This document shows positions 36,773-45,579 of a stretch of 64,000 bases of DNA, piece by piece (within the stretch, counting starts at the first letter, position 1; every line of letters starts with the position of its first letter). The notes beneath the pieces were generated by a model. It was given only the letters and a program-made list of their open reading frames with translations. It had not been told where the DNA came from and did not search any database. Both the position numbers and the translations under genes were made by a program. The stretch comes from Magnetovibrio sp. (GTDB taxonomy: Bacteria > Pseudomonadota > Alphaproteobacteria > Rhodospirillales > Magnetovibrionaceae): NCBI GenBank assembly GCA_028281525.1, contig JANQJR010000037.1, forward strand, positions 54,770 through 118,769. The letters are read 5' to 3'.

Positions 36773-37068
36773 GACAGCTTCCATCCGTTTCTGGCCGGCA
36801 AACCGGCTTCACATGCGAAAAGCAGTATAACCGATAATGTGGCCGCCATGATCTATATAGACCATATCATAAACACACTTATTTATAGAATATTTATTTT
36901 TATACAATCTATGTAATATATCGGTAATGGATGCGCACACCCTGGATATGAGGGCGTAAATCTCGGGTCGGTCTGGTTTGAGAACAAGCTAGCGGGTGCA
37001 TAAAGACAGAACTTTTGTCCCATCCAAATCCCACAATACACCGGCTTGCCGGCTCTAGGGTCCGCCCC

Positions 37069-37986
37069 CTAACCGTCCCCCGCCTTTCCGCGCGCCCGCG
37101 CCCCGGCAAACGTCAGCGGCAGCAGTTCCACCGCCAACACACCGACCAGGATCAACGCACCGCCGGCGATGCCCAACACGCTCAACGCTTCACCTAGCAA
37201 AAGCGCGCCGGTGATGGCGGCGAACACCGTCTCGGCGCTGAGGATGATGGATGCATCTGCCGCGGGCGTGTGGCGCTGCCCTACCACTTGCAGCGTGAAG
37301 CCGACCCCCACCGAAACAACCCCCGCGAACGTCAGCATCGGCAGCGCGCTTTGCAGACCGTCCCAAATGAGCGTCTCGGTCATCCCGCCCCAGGCGAGAC
37401 CCAAAATCCCGCACACGACGAACTGTGCGAACGCCACCACCAACGGCGCGCCGGTCCGCGCCGTCATGGCGGCGATCAACAGAATGTGCGTGGCCCAGAA
37501 CAGTGCCCCGGCCACCACCCAGATGTCGCCTTCGCGCATGGTGTCCAACTGCCCGCCCGCCATCAGGTATGCGCCGGCCAAACACGCCATGGCCGCGGGC
37601 CAGATGGCCGGATGCGGTTTCTGGCGCAGGATGATCAACGCCAAAACCGGCGTCAGCGGCACGTACAAAGCGGTGAGAAATCCGGCATTGGCGACCGTGG
37701 TGCCCTTGATGCCGATCTGCTGCAAGAGCGCCGCAATAAACAACACCCCGCCCGTCACCGTAAGCCATGGCACCACGCCCTTGTCCAGCGTCCATCCCTC
37801 TTGCTTGCGTTTTTTGCGCACTTCCAGCACCGCCAAGGGCAACACCACCAGCGCCCCCAGCAAGAAGCGCAACCCCGTGAACAACGTCGGGCCGATGTGC
37901 TCCATCGCCATCTGCTGGACGGAAAAGGTCACCCCCCAGATCAAGGCGGCGGTCAACAGCAGGAGATTGGCGTGCAAGCGGCGCAT
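37069..37986 (-). CDS. EamA-family (DMT superfamily) transporter
   Basis: A 305-residue ten-helix protein with two EamA repeats (ALIWGVTFSVQQMAMEHIGP at the start; ALFWATHILLIAAMTARTG in repeat 2). Probably a metabolite or amino-acid exporter. It is a second, distinct EamA gene in this window. No operon partner is evident. Confidence 0.9.
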   Translation of the reverse strand: MRRLHANLLLLTAALIWGVTFSVQQMAMEHIGPTLFTGLRFLLGALVVLPLAVLEVRKKRKQEGWTLDKGVVPWLTVTGGVLFIAALLQQIGIKGTTVANAGFLTALYVPLTPVLALIILRQKPHPAIWPAAMACLAGAYLMAGGQLDTMREGDIWVVAGALFWATHILLIAAMTARTGAPLVVAFAQFVVCGILGLAWGGMTETLIWDGLQSALPMLTFAGVVSVGVGFTLQVVGQRHTPAADASIILSAETVFAAITGALLLGEALSVLGIAGGALILVGVLAVELLPLTFAGARARGKAGDG

Positions 37987-38148
37987 GGGAGATCCTGGCG
38001 GTTCGGCAAAACGCGTGTCTACACCTTAGGGTCAGGACCCTAGAGCCTCCGCGCGCACAAGTCTCATGCATCGCAGTTGTATCGTCTACATCAAATTGTG
38101 AATGACCGACATTTCGGCCGCAAGGAACCGGTGTGAATCGTCGGCTGA

Positions 38149-40245
38149 TCAATCGGTCACTTCGATCGCACCGAACACGCGTTCCAACTCCTGCACCAAC
38201 AAGCCCACATCAAAAGGCTTGGTCAAATAGGCATCGAACCCGGCTTCCAGCCCTTCTTCGATGTGGTAGGGCATGGCGTCCGCGCTGATGGCGATGGCGG
38301 ATACCTTGCAGCATCCGTTCGACTTCATGGTTTTCAGCATGTCCGTGCCGCTCATGCCCGGCAACGAGATGTCGAGCATGATCATATCCGGCTGGTGCGC
38401 TGCCGCAATCTCCAGCCCTTCTTCAGCGTTTTGCGCCGTGAGCAATTCAAGATTGGCGAAACGCCCAAACAGGTTTTCCATATACACCAAATTCGCACGG
38501 TCATCTTCGACATACAGCACTTTCCCCCTATGGCCGGCGTCAACCAGTTTGTGCCCGTCAAAGTCCGACCGATCGGACGTCAAATCCGCAATATCGGTGC
38601 TGATGGGAAACGTCACCCAGAACGTTGTGCCTTGCCCCAACTCTGACTCCACACCGATTTCACCGCCCATGCACTCGACCAACTGCTTGGTGATGGTGAG
38701 CCCGATGCCCGTGCCTTCGATCTCGCTGTCCTCATGATCTAGACGCGCAAAAGGTTGGAACAGGTCCTTTAAACCATCGGGGGAAATTCCCGCCCCTGTG
38801 TCCGTGATCAAGATTTTCAGCCGACCGTCTGTTGCTTGACAGTCCAAGGTCACCTCACCCCCCTGAACGTTGTACTTAACGGCATTGGACAGCAGGTTGA
38901 GCAACACTTGCTTGAAACGCATCCTATCGACAAAGATGTTTGGGCACTGCTGTTCGAGTGCCGGGACATGCAGCGTGATGTCGTATTTTTCCGCCAAGGC
39001 TTGAGTCATGGACGCGCTATCGTGAAACACGTCATGGGGTCGGACGCTTTCCATATCCAATTCCAAATGACCGGCTTCGATTTTCGCCAACTCCAGAATT
39101 TCATTGATCAATCCAAGCAGGTGCTTACCGCCGCTTTTGATGTGATTGACGCTGTCTTGTTGTCCGTCCGTCAACGGGGTTCTGGGATCATGTTCCAACA
39201 ACTGCGCAAACCCCAAAATGGCGTTCAAGGGGGTACGCAGTTCATGGCTCATGGATGTCAGGAAGTCCGACTTGGCCCGGTTGGCCTGCTCGGCTTCGTT
39301 CTTGGCTTCCTCCAGCGCGTTTTCCGCGACCCGCCGTGCCGTGATGTCTTCGAAAATGCCCAGCACGCCGAACACTTCACCCTTGGCATTGCGCAAAGGC
39401 GTCTTGGAGGTTCTCAACCAGATGTCATCGCCATCAGGCGTGGTTTGCGGCTCCTCATAGCCCAGTTTAGATGTTTCCGAGATGATAATGGTCATATCGT
39501 CGCCGCGGTACATCTTAGCCTGTTTCCGCCAGCCGCAATCGTAATCCGACTTGCCGATCAGTTGGTCCGCAGTTTCATATCCCGCTGACTGGGCGAACAG
39601 GCGATTGCATCCCAGAAAGTTGAGATCGCGATCCTTCCAAAAAACATGGACGGGCAAGCTGTCCAACACCACGCTCATCATGCGGTTGGCCTCGATCAAG
39701 CGGCGCTCGCTCTCTTCCAATTCCGCTCTGGCCTGATTGGTCTCCTCGACCTGGCGTTGCAGCTCACGCATGCGCTCTGCGACTTTGCGCTCCAGCTCTT
39801 CATTGACTTGGCGTAAGGCTTCTTCGGATTTTTTGCGGTTCGTGATGTCGTGAAAAACCGTCAGCAAACAGGGTTCGCTATCAAACACGGTTGCGTCACA
39901 GGAGGCTGAAAATATGCGGATGTCACCGTTGCGCATTTTCAACTGCACTTCGTAGTCCCGCAATTTCCCATTTTCTTTGAACGCGTCGATGTATTGGGAC
40001 CGGTCTTCTGGACGCACCCACATGCCGATTTCATGCGCGGTTTTGCCGATCACCTCATGGCGTTCATATCCAAGCGTTTGCAACCATGTACCATTGACGG
40101 CGTAATGACGCCCATCTTCCACCGCAGATATGACAATCATGGACGGGCTGGCGTTGAAAATCTTTGAAAAGCGGTCTTCGCTTTCCCGCAAAGCCAGTTG
40201 GAGTCGGTCTATTTCAGCTGGGTGTTTCTCCATGCCAACAATCAT
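38149..40245 (-). CDS. Cytoplasmic hybrid histidine kinase (PAS-PAS-HisKA-HATPase-REC)
   Basis: A 698-residue soluble hybrid kinase with no membrane helix. Two PAS domains (about 25-145 and 190-310) are separated by a coiled coil. Phosphoacceptor His334 is in [10 protein letters not shown], and the ATPase boxes are NAVKYN, DTGAGI and GTGIGLTI. A C-terminal receiver carries the Asp in MLDISLPGMSG and the Lys in LTKPFD. The PAS domains may sense redox or light through a cofactor. The output partner (HPt or regulator) is not adjacent. Confidence 0.92.
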   Translation of the reverse strand: MIVGMEKHPAEIDRLQLALRESEDRFSKIFNASPSMIVISAVEDGRHYAVNGTWLQTLGYERHEVIGKTAHEIGMWVRPEDRSQYIDAFKENGKLRDYEVQLKMRNGDIRIFSASCDATVFDSEPCLLTVFHDITNRKKSEEALRQVNEELERKVAERMRELQRQVEETNQARAELEESERRLIEANRMMSVVLDSLPVHVFWKDRDLNFLGCNRLFAQSAGYETADQLIGKSDYDCGWRKQAKMYRGDDMTIIISETSKLGYEEPQTTPDGDDIWLRTSKTPLRNAKGEVFGVLGIFEDITARRVAENALEEAKNEAEQANRAKSDFLTSMSHELRTPLNAILGFAQLLEHDPRTPLTDGQQDSVNHIKSGGKHLLGLINEILELAKIEAGHLELDMESVRPHDVFHDSASMTQALAEKYDITLHVPALEQQCPNIFVDRMRFKQVLLNLLSNAVKYNVQGGEVTLDCQATDGRLKILITDTGAGISPDGLKDLFQPFARLDHEDSEIEGTGIGLTITKQLVECMGGEIGVESELGQGTTFWVTFPISTDIADLTSDRSDFDGHKLVDAGHRGKVLYVEDDRANLVYMENLFGRFANLELLTAQNAEEGLEIAAAHQPDMIMLDISLPGMSGTDMLKTMKSNGCCKVSAIAISADAMPYHIEEGLEAGFDAYLTKPFDVGLLVQELERVFGAIEVTD

Positions 40246-40410
40246 GCTCGCACCTCACGGCCCCCGCATGGTCCCCAAAGCACAATATAATATGACTTTA
40301 CATAGGTCGACTCGAAACTGAGGCAAGCACTATTTATGTACTACCTTGGCACGGGACATATGGTTTATAGCTATCCCATCACATGTGCAGGCCATAGTTG
40401 AGCCGACCCC

Positions 40411-40635
40411 ATGCAGTGCGACATTCTAATCGTGTTCAAAACCGTGCTGGCCCAAGACGCCATGGGCCGGGCCAAGACCTGCCTGATGGAGGTCGCCGCA
40501 TCCGTCCTTGTCCACCAACCGGAAAACATGGACCGCGTGCTACTGGTCAAATTCGATCCCCATGAAACCGGCCCCAGCCAGTTGTTGAACGCCGTGCGCG
40601 CCGCCGGTTTCGACGCCACCATGGCCGGGAGCTAG
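40411..40635 (+). CDS. Small HMA-like (ferredoxin-fold) protein without the CxxC motif
   Basis: A 74-residue protein whose second half (VLLVKFDPHETGPSQLLNAVRAAGFDATMAG) matches the beta-alpha-beta end of heavy-metal-associated domains. The usual GMTCxxC loop is replaced by AMGRAKTCL, with one Cys, so copper-type binding is doubtful. No clear ribosome binding site precedes the ATG. It is convergent with the GST reading frame. Confidence 0.55.
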   Translation: MQCDILIVFKTVLAQDAMGRAKTCLMEVAASVLVHQPENMDRVLLVKFDPHETGPSQLLNAVRAAGFDATMAGS

Positions 40636-40658
40636 CCGGTTACTATGGGAGCAATGCG

Positions 40659-41294
40659 TTAGATTGCGTTTTCCCAGGCTTGTCCCGTCATCAAGGCGGC
40701 AATCTTTTCCTGCGCGCGCAGGGCCGCCGGGCGGCTGTTCAACCCGTCGCAATAGGCGGTGAATTCCGGGCGCTTTTCGACGATGTCGAATTCCATGGAA
40801 AAGCCTAAATAAGCGCCGACCAAAACGTCGGCAGCACTGAAACGATCCCCGACAAGATACTGCTTGCCCTTGAGCGCATCGGCCAAGACGGAAAGTGTCA
40901 ACTCATAAGAGCCATACCCGAAACGGGGCTGCATCTCAGGCACAGGGTCCCACCCCGCGGCATGATTACTGGTCGCAGGTTCCAAACACCCCGAAGCAAA
41001 GAACATCCAGCGATAATAGTCGCCGCGGTGTTCCGGCGCGGGCGCAAGACCGGCCTCCGGGAAGACATCGGCCAGATAACACAAGATCGCAGCGGTCTCC
41101 GTGACGAAGACGTCGCCATGCTGGAGCGCCGGGACCTTACCCATGGGATGGATGGCCAGATAATCCGGCGACTTCATGGGCGGGCCGTAGTCCAAAATTT
41201 CCATCTCATAGGGTTCACCGATTTCTTCCAGCATCCAATTCACCACATTTCCCCGCGATTGGGGGTTGGTGTACAAGCGCAGTTCCGTGCTCAT
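40659..41294 (-). CDS. Glutathione S-transferase (internal start within the fused frame)
   Basis: A 211-residue GST: thioredoxin-like N-terminal domain (LRLYTNPQSRGNVVNWMLEEIG, catalytic Ser/Asn region; cis-Pro in MGKVPALQ; ETAAI) and a helical C-terminal domain (FSAADVLVGAYL). A very good ribosome binding site, AGGAGGA, is 7 bases before the ATG at 41294, so the GST can be translated alone. It conjugates glutathione to electrophiles or acts as a reductase; substrate unknown. Confidence 0.85.
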   Translation of the reverse strand: MSTELRLYTNPQSRGNVVNWMLEEIGEPYEMEILDYGPPMKSPDYLAIHPMGKVPALQHGDVFVTETAAILCYLADVFPEAGLAPAPEHRGDYYRWMFFASGCLEPATSNHAAGWDPVPEMQPRFGYGSYELTLSVLADALKGKQYLVGDRFSAADVLVGAYLGFSMEFDIVEKRPEFTAYCDGLNSRPAALRAQEKIAALMTGQAWENAI

Positions 41295-42029
41295 GACCGT
41301 TTCCTCCTGTCCGGCTTGTGAAGATGCCTCCGTGTAGCACGTCCCCATGTCAGCTTTTGTCAGCATGGTCTCGCGCCACTGCATGTGCAAATCTTTGCGG
41401 CATTTGGGTGGGCGACCTTCCAGGACGTTCAATCCCTGGATGCGGTCCGTGCGGAAATGGCGGAAATCGCCGCGCAGCTCACACCACGCGACCAACACGC
41501 GAACCGTTTGGAAAAAGCCAAGCGTCACCGGCCACACGATCCGCTCCGTCCGGTTGCCTTTGTCGTCGGCATAACCGATTTTGAGTTTGCGTTCGTCCTT
41601 GAGCACCCGGCGCAAAACGGACAAGTCCGGTTCGGCGCGATGCCATCCAGGTGCAACCACCAACGCGTCATCTTCCAAACGCGCCCTGAGATCATCCGGC
41701 AGTATGGCGGAGACTTTGGCCAAGACGTCCTGGGCGGCGCGGGCCAGATCGTCATCGGTGCGCCGCCCAACCCATTTCAGGCCGAGTGCGAGCGCTTCGA
41801 TTTCGGTGTCCGAGAACATCAAAGGCGGCAATAAGAAACCCGGCTTGAGGACATAGCCAATGCCCGCCTCCCCTTGTATTTCCGCGCCCAAGGCCTGCAG
41901 GCTCGTAATATCGCGGTACACCGTGCGCACGGACACGCCCAAGGCTTCGGCCAAAACGGCCCCGCTGACGGGACGGCGGTGGCGGCGCAACAGTTGCAGC
42001 AGATCGAACAGGCGCTGACTTCGGGACAT
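40659..42029 (-). CDS. YafY-like WYL-domain regulator continuous in frame with a glutathione S-transferase
   Basis: The frame is open for 456 codons and covers two normally separate proteins. Residues 1-225 are a YafY-type regulator: an HTH (LAEALGVSVRTVYRDITSL) and a WYL domain ending FRHFRTDRIQGL...QWRET. About 20 linker codons then run without a stop into a GST (residues 246-456). The regulator has no stop codon of its own, so either a fused protein is made or the GST is also produced from its internal start. Such regulators usually sense a ligand and control neighbours. Confidence 0.7.
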   Translation of the reverse strand: MSRSQRLFDLLQLLRRHRRPVSGAVLAEALGVSVRTVYRDITSLQALGAEIQGEAGIGYVLKPGFLLPPLMFSDTEIEALALGLKWVGRRTDDDLARAAQDVLAKVSAILPDDLRARLEDDALVVAPGWHRAEPDLSVLRRVLKDERKLKIGYADDKGNRTERIVWPVTLGFFQTVRVLVAWCELRGDFRHFRTDRIQGLNVLEGRPPKCRKDLHMQWRETMLTKADMGTCYTEASSQAGQEETVMSTELRLYTNPQSRGNVVNWMLEEIGEPYEMEILDYGPPMKSPDYLAIHPMGKVPALQHGDVFVTETAAILCYLADVFPEAGLAPAPEHRGDYYRWMFFASGCLEPATSNHAAGWDPVPEMQPRFGYGSYELTLSVLADALKGKQYLVGDRFSAADVLVGAYLGFSMEFDIVEKRPEFTAYCDGLNSRPAALRAQEKIAALMTGQAWENAI

Positions 42030-42133
42030 GGCGACAGAATATCACACTATCCTGTCAAAAATTGTCAGTAATGGGTTCCGGAAAAACAGCCTTGGAATGC
42101 GGCTTTGGAGCCACGCAGTTGAAAGCTCTGCGC

Positions 42134-43018
42134 CTAAATCCCGTCGAGCCGCTCTTTGCAAACGGTCTCGACCACGTCCTGCAAGACGCGCACGCGCGCT
42201 TCCAGCCATTCCAATTCTTCGACGGTGATTTCGTAGTGTTCGGAATAACGCGCCTCCACATAGGCGCGACGCAGCAATTCGAACTTGCGCCGATCGGCCC
42301 GGTGATAGCGCGGCCATGCATCGATCAGGCGTGGGTCCAAATCTTCGGCCAGCCCCCGCAGGGTGCGGATGTTATGGATCGCCGGGGAGTAATGGGTCAG
42401 CGTCAACAGCAATGCCCGGTATGTATGCTCCGTTATTTGGTGCAATAAAAAAGCGGCATGATTGGTATCCTTTTCACGGATATGGAGCTGCGCACTTTTT
42501 ATGAAGCCTTGGGCATAGGGCAATACTGTTTCAAAATATTTTTGGGAAATTCTGATGTGTTCGGCTTGGTCTAGTGATTTGGGCTCGGCGAGCTTGTGGC
42601 CTTTGCGCTCATAGAGGGCGACGCCTTCCTTCTTGATGTCCGTGAAGAAATACTGCCCTTTGGCCAGCAGGTCGTTCACCCGCTCCAACGGCTCGATCAC
42701 GAGCTGCACGTCGTGCTTGATCTGGGGGTCGAACAGCAAGCGATCTTCCGCCGCTTCCCAATGGCACGGGTCGGCCAAATCCCTGGCGTTGACGATGATG
42801 AGAAGGTCGTAATCGCTTTTGTAGCCGCTTACGCGATCATCCACCCAACCGCCCCGGGCAAACGATCCGAACAGGATGATCTTGAGAATGCGGCCAGTCT
42901 TGCGCACTTTGGAAGAGGCTTTCGGCAAGGCGGCCTCGAACTCCGCGAACAGGATTTCCACAATCCGTTCCAGTTCAAGCTGTTTGGAAACCGGCAGATG
43001 GTCCAAGGACGTCTTCAT
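42134..43018 (-). CDS. MNT-HEPN fusion protein (nucleotidyltransferase plus HEPN), copy 1
   Basis: A 294-residue protein. The N-terminal minimal nucleotidyltransferase has GSFARGG (51-57) and SDYD (68-71), with a third acidic residue in HDVQLVIE. The C-terminal helical HEPN-like region has R257YSEH261. HEPN/MNT pairs form toxin-antitoxin systems in which MNT AMPylates HEPN, and fused forms exist. Copy 2 at 51758-52642 is nearly identical except for residues about 147-199, where this copy is AT-richer. The upstream 40 bases are also shared with copy 2. Confidence 0.85.
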   Translation of the reverse strand: MKTSLDHLPVSKQLELERIVEILFAEFEAALPKASSKVRKTGRILKIILFGSFARGGWVDDRVSGYKSDYDLLIIVNARDLADPCHWEAAEDRLLFDPQIKHDVQLVIEPLERVNDLLAKGQYFFTDIKKEGVALYERKGHKLAEPKSLDQAEHIRISQKYFETVLPYAQGFIKSAQLHIREKDTNHAAFLLHQITEHTYRALLLTLTHYSPAIHNIRTLRGLAEDLDPRLIDAWPRYHRADRRKFELLRRAYVEARYSEHYEITVEELEWLEARVRVLQDVVETVCKERLDGI

Positions 43019-43093
43019 GGTTTCTGTTTAGCATAAACGGTATGGGGCAAAAGGATATTTGTCGGCGAAAGCCGGGCTTCGCCATCTCGTAAC

Positions 43094-43133
43094 AGTCTGG
43101 ATTGCTTCGCGGCTTCACCGCGCGCAATGACGG
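43094..43133. repeat. Palindromic repeat-type element
   Basis: The sequence CTGGATTGCTTCGCGG...CCGCGCGCAATGACGG folds into a hairpin (ATTGC/GCAAT outer and CGCGG/CCGCG inner stems). It resembles the widespread 'CTGGATTGCTTCG...GCAATGACG' dispersed palindromes of Alphaproteobacteria. Only this copy was seen in the window. It lies between MNT-HEPN copy 1 and arsR. Confidence 0.5.
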
Positions 43134-43196
43134 TTGCCTCTCCCACCATCGCGCCCAGACATGGCAGCCCATGTTTCAAAACTCAAAATTTCGAGC

Positions 43197-43226
43197 TTGA
43201 CTCAAAATAACTAGAAAACTAGTTTT
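43197..43226 (+). promoter_or_regulatory. Promoter and operator of the ArsR-type gene
   Basis: TTGACT (43197-43202) and TAGTTT (43220-43225) are spaced 17 bases apart. The palindrome AAAACTAGTTTT (43215-43226) overlaps the -10. AGAAAACTAG (43213-43222) recurs at the same distance from the -35 in the downstream permease promoter. Confidence 0.65.
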
Positions 43227-43232
43227 ATTGTT

Positions 43233-43535
43233 ATGAATGCGATTCCGAACGAAACCATCGCCGCCGATATTCTGGGTGCGCTCGGCAACGAAACCCGGTT
43301 GCAGGTGTTCCGCCTGCTGGTGCGCGCCGGACGCGACGGCATGAACATCGGCCAAATCCAGGACCACCTCGGCACCGCGCCGTCGACCTTGGCGCACCAT
43401 ATCCAAACCCTGGTGCACGCCGGTCTGGTGGTTCAGGACAAACAAGGCCGCGAAGTGATCTGCTCTGCGAACTTCGAAACCATGGAAAACATCGTCGCCT
43501 ACCTGACGGACGAATGCTGCAAAGGGGTCTGCTGA
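43233..43535 (+). CDS. ArsR/SmtB-family transcriptional regulator
   Basis: A 100-residue winged-helix repressor (LGALGNETRLQVFRLLVRAG; recognition helix in TAPSTLAHHIQTLVHAGLV). The C terminus has three Cys (ECCKGVC), suitable for thiophilic metal or arsenic sensing. It probably represses itself and the permease gene 94 bases downstream through the shared operator. Confidence 0.92.
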   Translation: MNAIPNETIAADILGALGNETRLQVFRLLVRAGRDGMNIGQIQDHLGTAPSTLAHHIQTLVHAGLVVQDKQGREVICSANFETMENIVAYLTDECCKGVC

Positions 43536-43591
43536 GCGGGATGGTTCTGAGCGGGGTTTCGCAAAACTTTCACACCCGGCCGCCTCTTTTT

Positions 43592-43620
43592 TTGACAAAA
43601 TAAAACCAGAAAACTAGGGA
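43592..43620 (+). promoter_or_regulatory. Permease promoter with the ArsR operator motif
   Basis: TTGACA (43592-43597), a 17-base spacer and a weak -10 (TAGGGA, 43615-43620). AGAAAACTAG (43608-43617) matches the arsR promoter motif and starts 16 bases after the first -35 base in both promoters. This supports control of both genes by the same regulator. Confidence 0.65.
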
Positions 43621-43629
43621 TTTAAGATT

Positions 43630-44670
43630 ATGACCGCTCTCCATGCCGTGCTTGACGCCGGACAGGCTCTCAAACGCAAGATCGATCCCGCCTGGGCGGC
43701 TCTGGCCGTGGGCTTTATCGCCATTGCGCTGTTCGCACCCGCGCAGTTGAACACAAGCGTCCACTTCACCATCGAGCAAATCATCTTGATCCTTCCCTAT
43801 CTCGCCCTGGCCGTAGGCGCGGCGGCTTATGCGGGAGCAACGGGCGCGGACAACCTCATCGCCAAAGCGTTTTCCGGCAACATCTACATCATGATCCCGT
43901 TCGCCGCGTTGATGGGCGCGCTGTCGCCGTTTTGTTCGTGCGGCGTGATCCCTCTGATCGCAGCGCTTCTGGCCATGGGCGTGCCGTTGGCTCCGGTGAT
44001 GGCGTTCTGGTTGGCGTCGCCGGTGATGGATCCGACCATGTTCATGCTCACCGCCGGGGAAATCGGCACCGAATTCGCCGTCGGCAAAACCCTGGCCGCG
44101 TTCGCGCTCGGCCTGTTCGGCGCGCTGGTCACGCAGGCCCTGATGGGCACGCGCATGATGCGAGAGCCGCTGCGCGAAGGTGTCGGCAACGGGGGCTGCG
44201 GCGGTGCGAAAGTGCGCAATCCCAAACCGGTCAAATGGGCGTTCTGGCTCGAAGCGGACCGCACCGCCAAATTCGCGAAGGAAGGCTTGAAAAGCTTCCT
44301 GTTCCTGCTCAAATGGTTGGCATTGGCTTACTTGGCGGAAAGCCTGATGCTCGCTTACGTGCCCGCGGGCGCAATCGCCGACATCGCCGGTGACGGCAGC
44401 CTGCTGTCCATCTTCACCGCGGCGCTCATCGGCGTACCGGCATACTTGAACGGGTATGCCGCCGTGGGCCTGATCGGCGGCCTGTTCGAACAAGGCATGT
44501 CCCAAGGCGCGGGCATGGCGTTCCTGATCGCGGGTGGCGTAACATCGATTCCGGCGGCCATCGCGGTGTTCGCCCTGGTGCGTCTACCGGTGTTTGCGCT
44601 GTATCTGGCTCTGGCGTTGAGCGGTTCGGTCGCCATCGGTTTGCTCTATCAAACCTGGACGCTGATCTAA
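43630..44670 (+). CDS. Permease of the ArsP/YraQ (DUF318) family
   Basis: A 346-residue membrane protein with about ten helices in two repeats. The conserved SPFCSCGVIPLIAALLAMGVPL holds a CxC thiol pair expected to bind a soft metal or organoarsenical. The second repeat has GVPAYLNGYAAVGL. Members export trivalent organoarsenicals (ArsP) or copper/zinc. Its ArsR neighbour with a Cys-rich tail supports a thiophilic substrate. Confidence 0.87.
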   Translation: MTALHAVLDAGQALKRKIDPAWAALAVGFIAIALFAPAQLNTSVHFTIEQIILILPYLALAVGAAAYAGATGADNLIAKAFSGNIYIMIPFAALMGALSPFCSCGVIPLIAALLAMGVPLAPVMAFWLASPVMDPTMFMLTAGEIGTEFAVGKTLAAFALGLFGALVTQALMGTRMMREPLREGVGNGGCGGAKVRNPKPVKWAFWLEADRTAKFAKEGLKSFLFLLKWLALAYLAESLMLAYVPAGAIADIAGDGSLLSIFTAALIGVPAYLNGYAAVGLIGGLFEQGMSQGAGMAFLIAGGVTSIPAAIAVFALVRLPVFALYLALALSGSVAIGLLYQTWTLI

Positions 44671-44688
44671 ACCGAAGGAGCCTTGCGC

Positions 44689-45579
44689 ATGCCCACCGTC
44701 ACCGTTCATGTGTTGGACTCCGACGCGGACAAGCACGCCCGTGCGCTGGGGTTGTTGGTGCCGCAAGCCATCACCACGCCGCACCAGGCTTTCGAAGGTC
44801 TGGAGTGCGTGGGCGGGTGGAGCCCGCAGATCCTCGCCGAGAAGACCAGCGGGCAATGCGCGGTGCTGTTGTCGGGCTGTTCGGACACGCCGATCCTGAC
44901 CTACAGTTTCAGCGATAACGGCGTCGATAAGAGGCCGGAGGACTTCGCCCGGTTCGACAACCGCTATACCCGCGCATCCCTTGAAATGCGCCAAATTATC
45001 GAAAACCTAGTAGACGAAAACCCGGTGCAAACGGCACAAAACATCGTCACCCACACCGCGTCCCTGTTCGATTACGGCCATCCGGATGAACGCTTCAACG
45101 ACGGCCACGACGAAGTGCCGGTGATCGCATGCGGCACCGCCAAGGGCAGTTGCATCGATATCAACACTTACCTGATCAGCGCGATGCGCGTGGCGAACAT
45201 CCTCACCGTCTATTTCGCCGGATACTTTTTCCCGGAAGAACGCGGCGGCGTCACCAACGACATGCATTGCTGGGTCGCCACCTGGATTGAAGATGATGGC
45301 ACTGAGGGGCGCTGGCTGGAATGGGACATCGCGCACCATATGAAAATGGGCTTAAGCCCCGATGAAGTGCGTCCCACCTACAACCCCAAACCGGGCATAC
45401 GTCAAGCCATCACTTACGGGCGCGGTTTGCGCTTCGACGTGAACGGCGTTGAGCTGACGCTCAGCCACCTGTCCGAACCCATGTGGGTCTATCCCGACGG
45501 GCGCACCGAGAAGGCCAAGATCAAAGCGCACTATGCTGATGAGGTCTCACCCACCGCGACAAGCACTGTAGCGTCGTGA
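44689..45579 (+). CDS. Transglutaminase-like cysteine peptidase-fold protein
   Basis: A 296-residue protein with the transglutaminase-like triad: Cys in AKGSCIDINTYLIS, His in DMHCWVATW, and Asp in LEWDIAHH. It starts 19 bases after the permease stop with AAGGAG at 8 bases, so it is probably part of the ArsR-controlled operon. Its last 33 bases overlap the end of the convergent methyltransferase gene. Activity could be peptidase or amidase; no target is apparent. Confidence 0.8.
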   Translation: MPTVTVHVLDSDADKHARALGLLVPQAITTPHQAFEGLECVGGWSPQILAEKTSGQCAVLLSGCSDTPILTYSFSDNGVDKRPEDFARFDNRYTRASLEMRQIIENLVDENPVQTAQNIVTHTASLFDYGHPDERFNDGHDEVPVIACGTAKGSCIDINTYLISAMRVANILTVYFAGYFFPEERGGVTNDMHCWVATWIEDDGTEGRWLEWDIAHHMKMGLSPDEVRPTYNPKPGIRQAITYGRGLRFDVNGVELTLSHLSEPMWVYPDGRTEKAKIKAHYADEVSPTATSTVAS

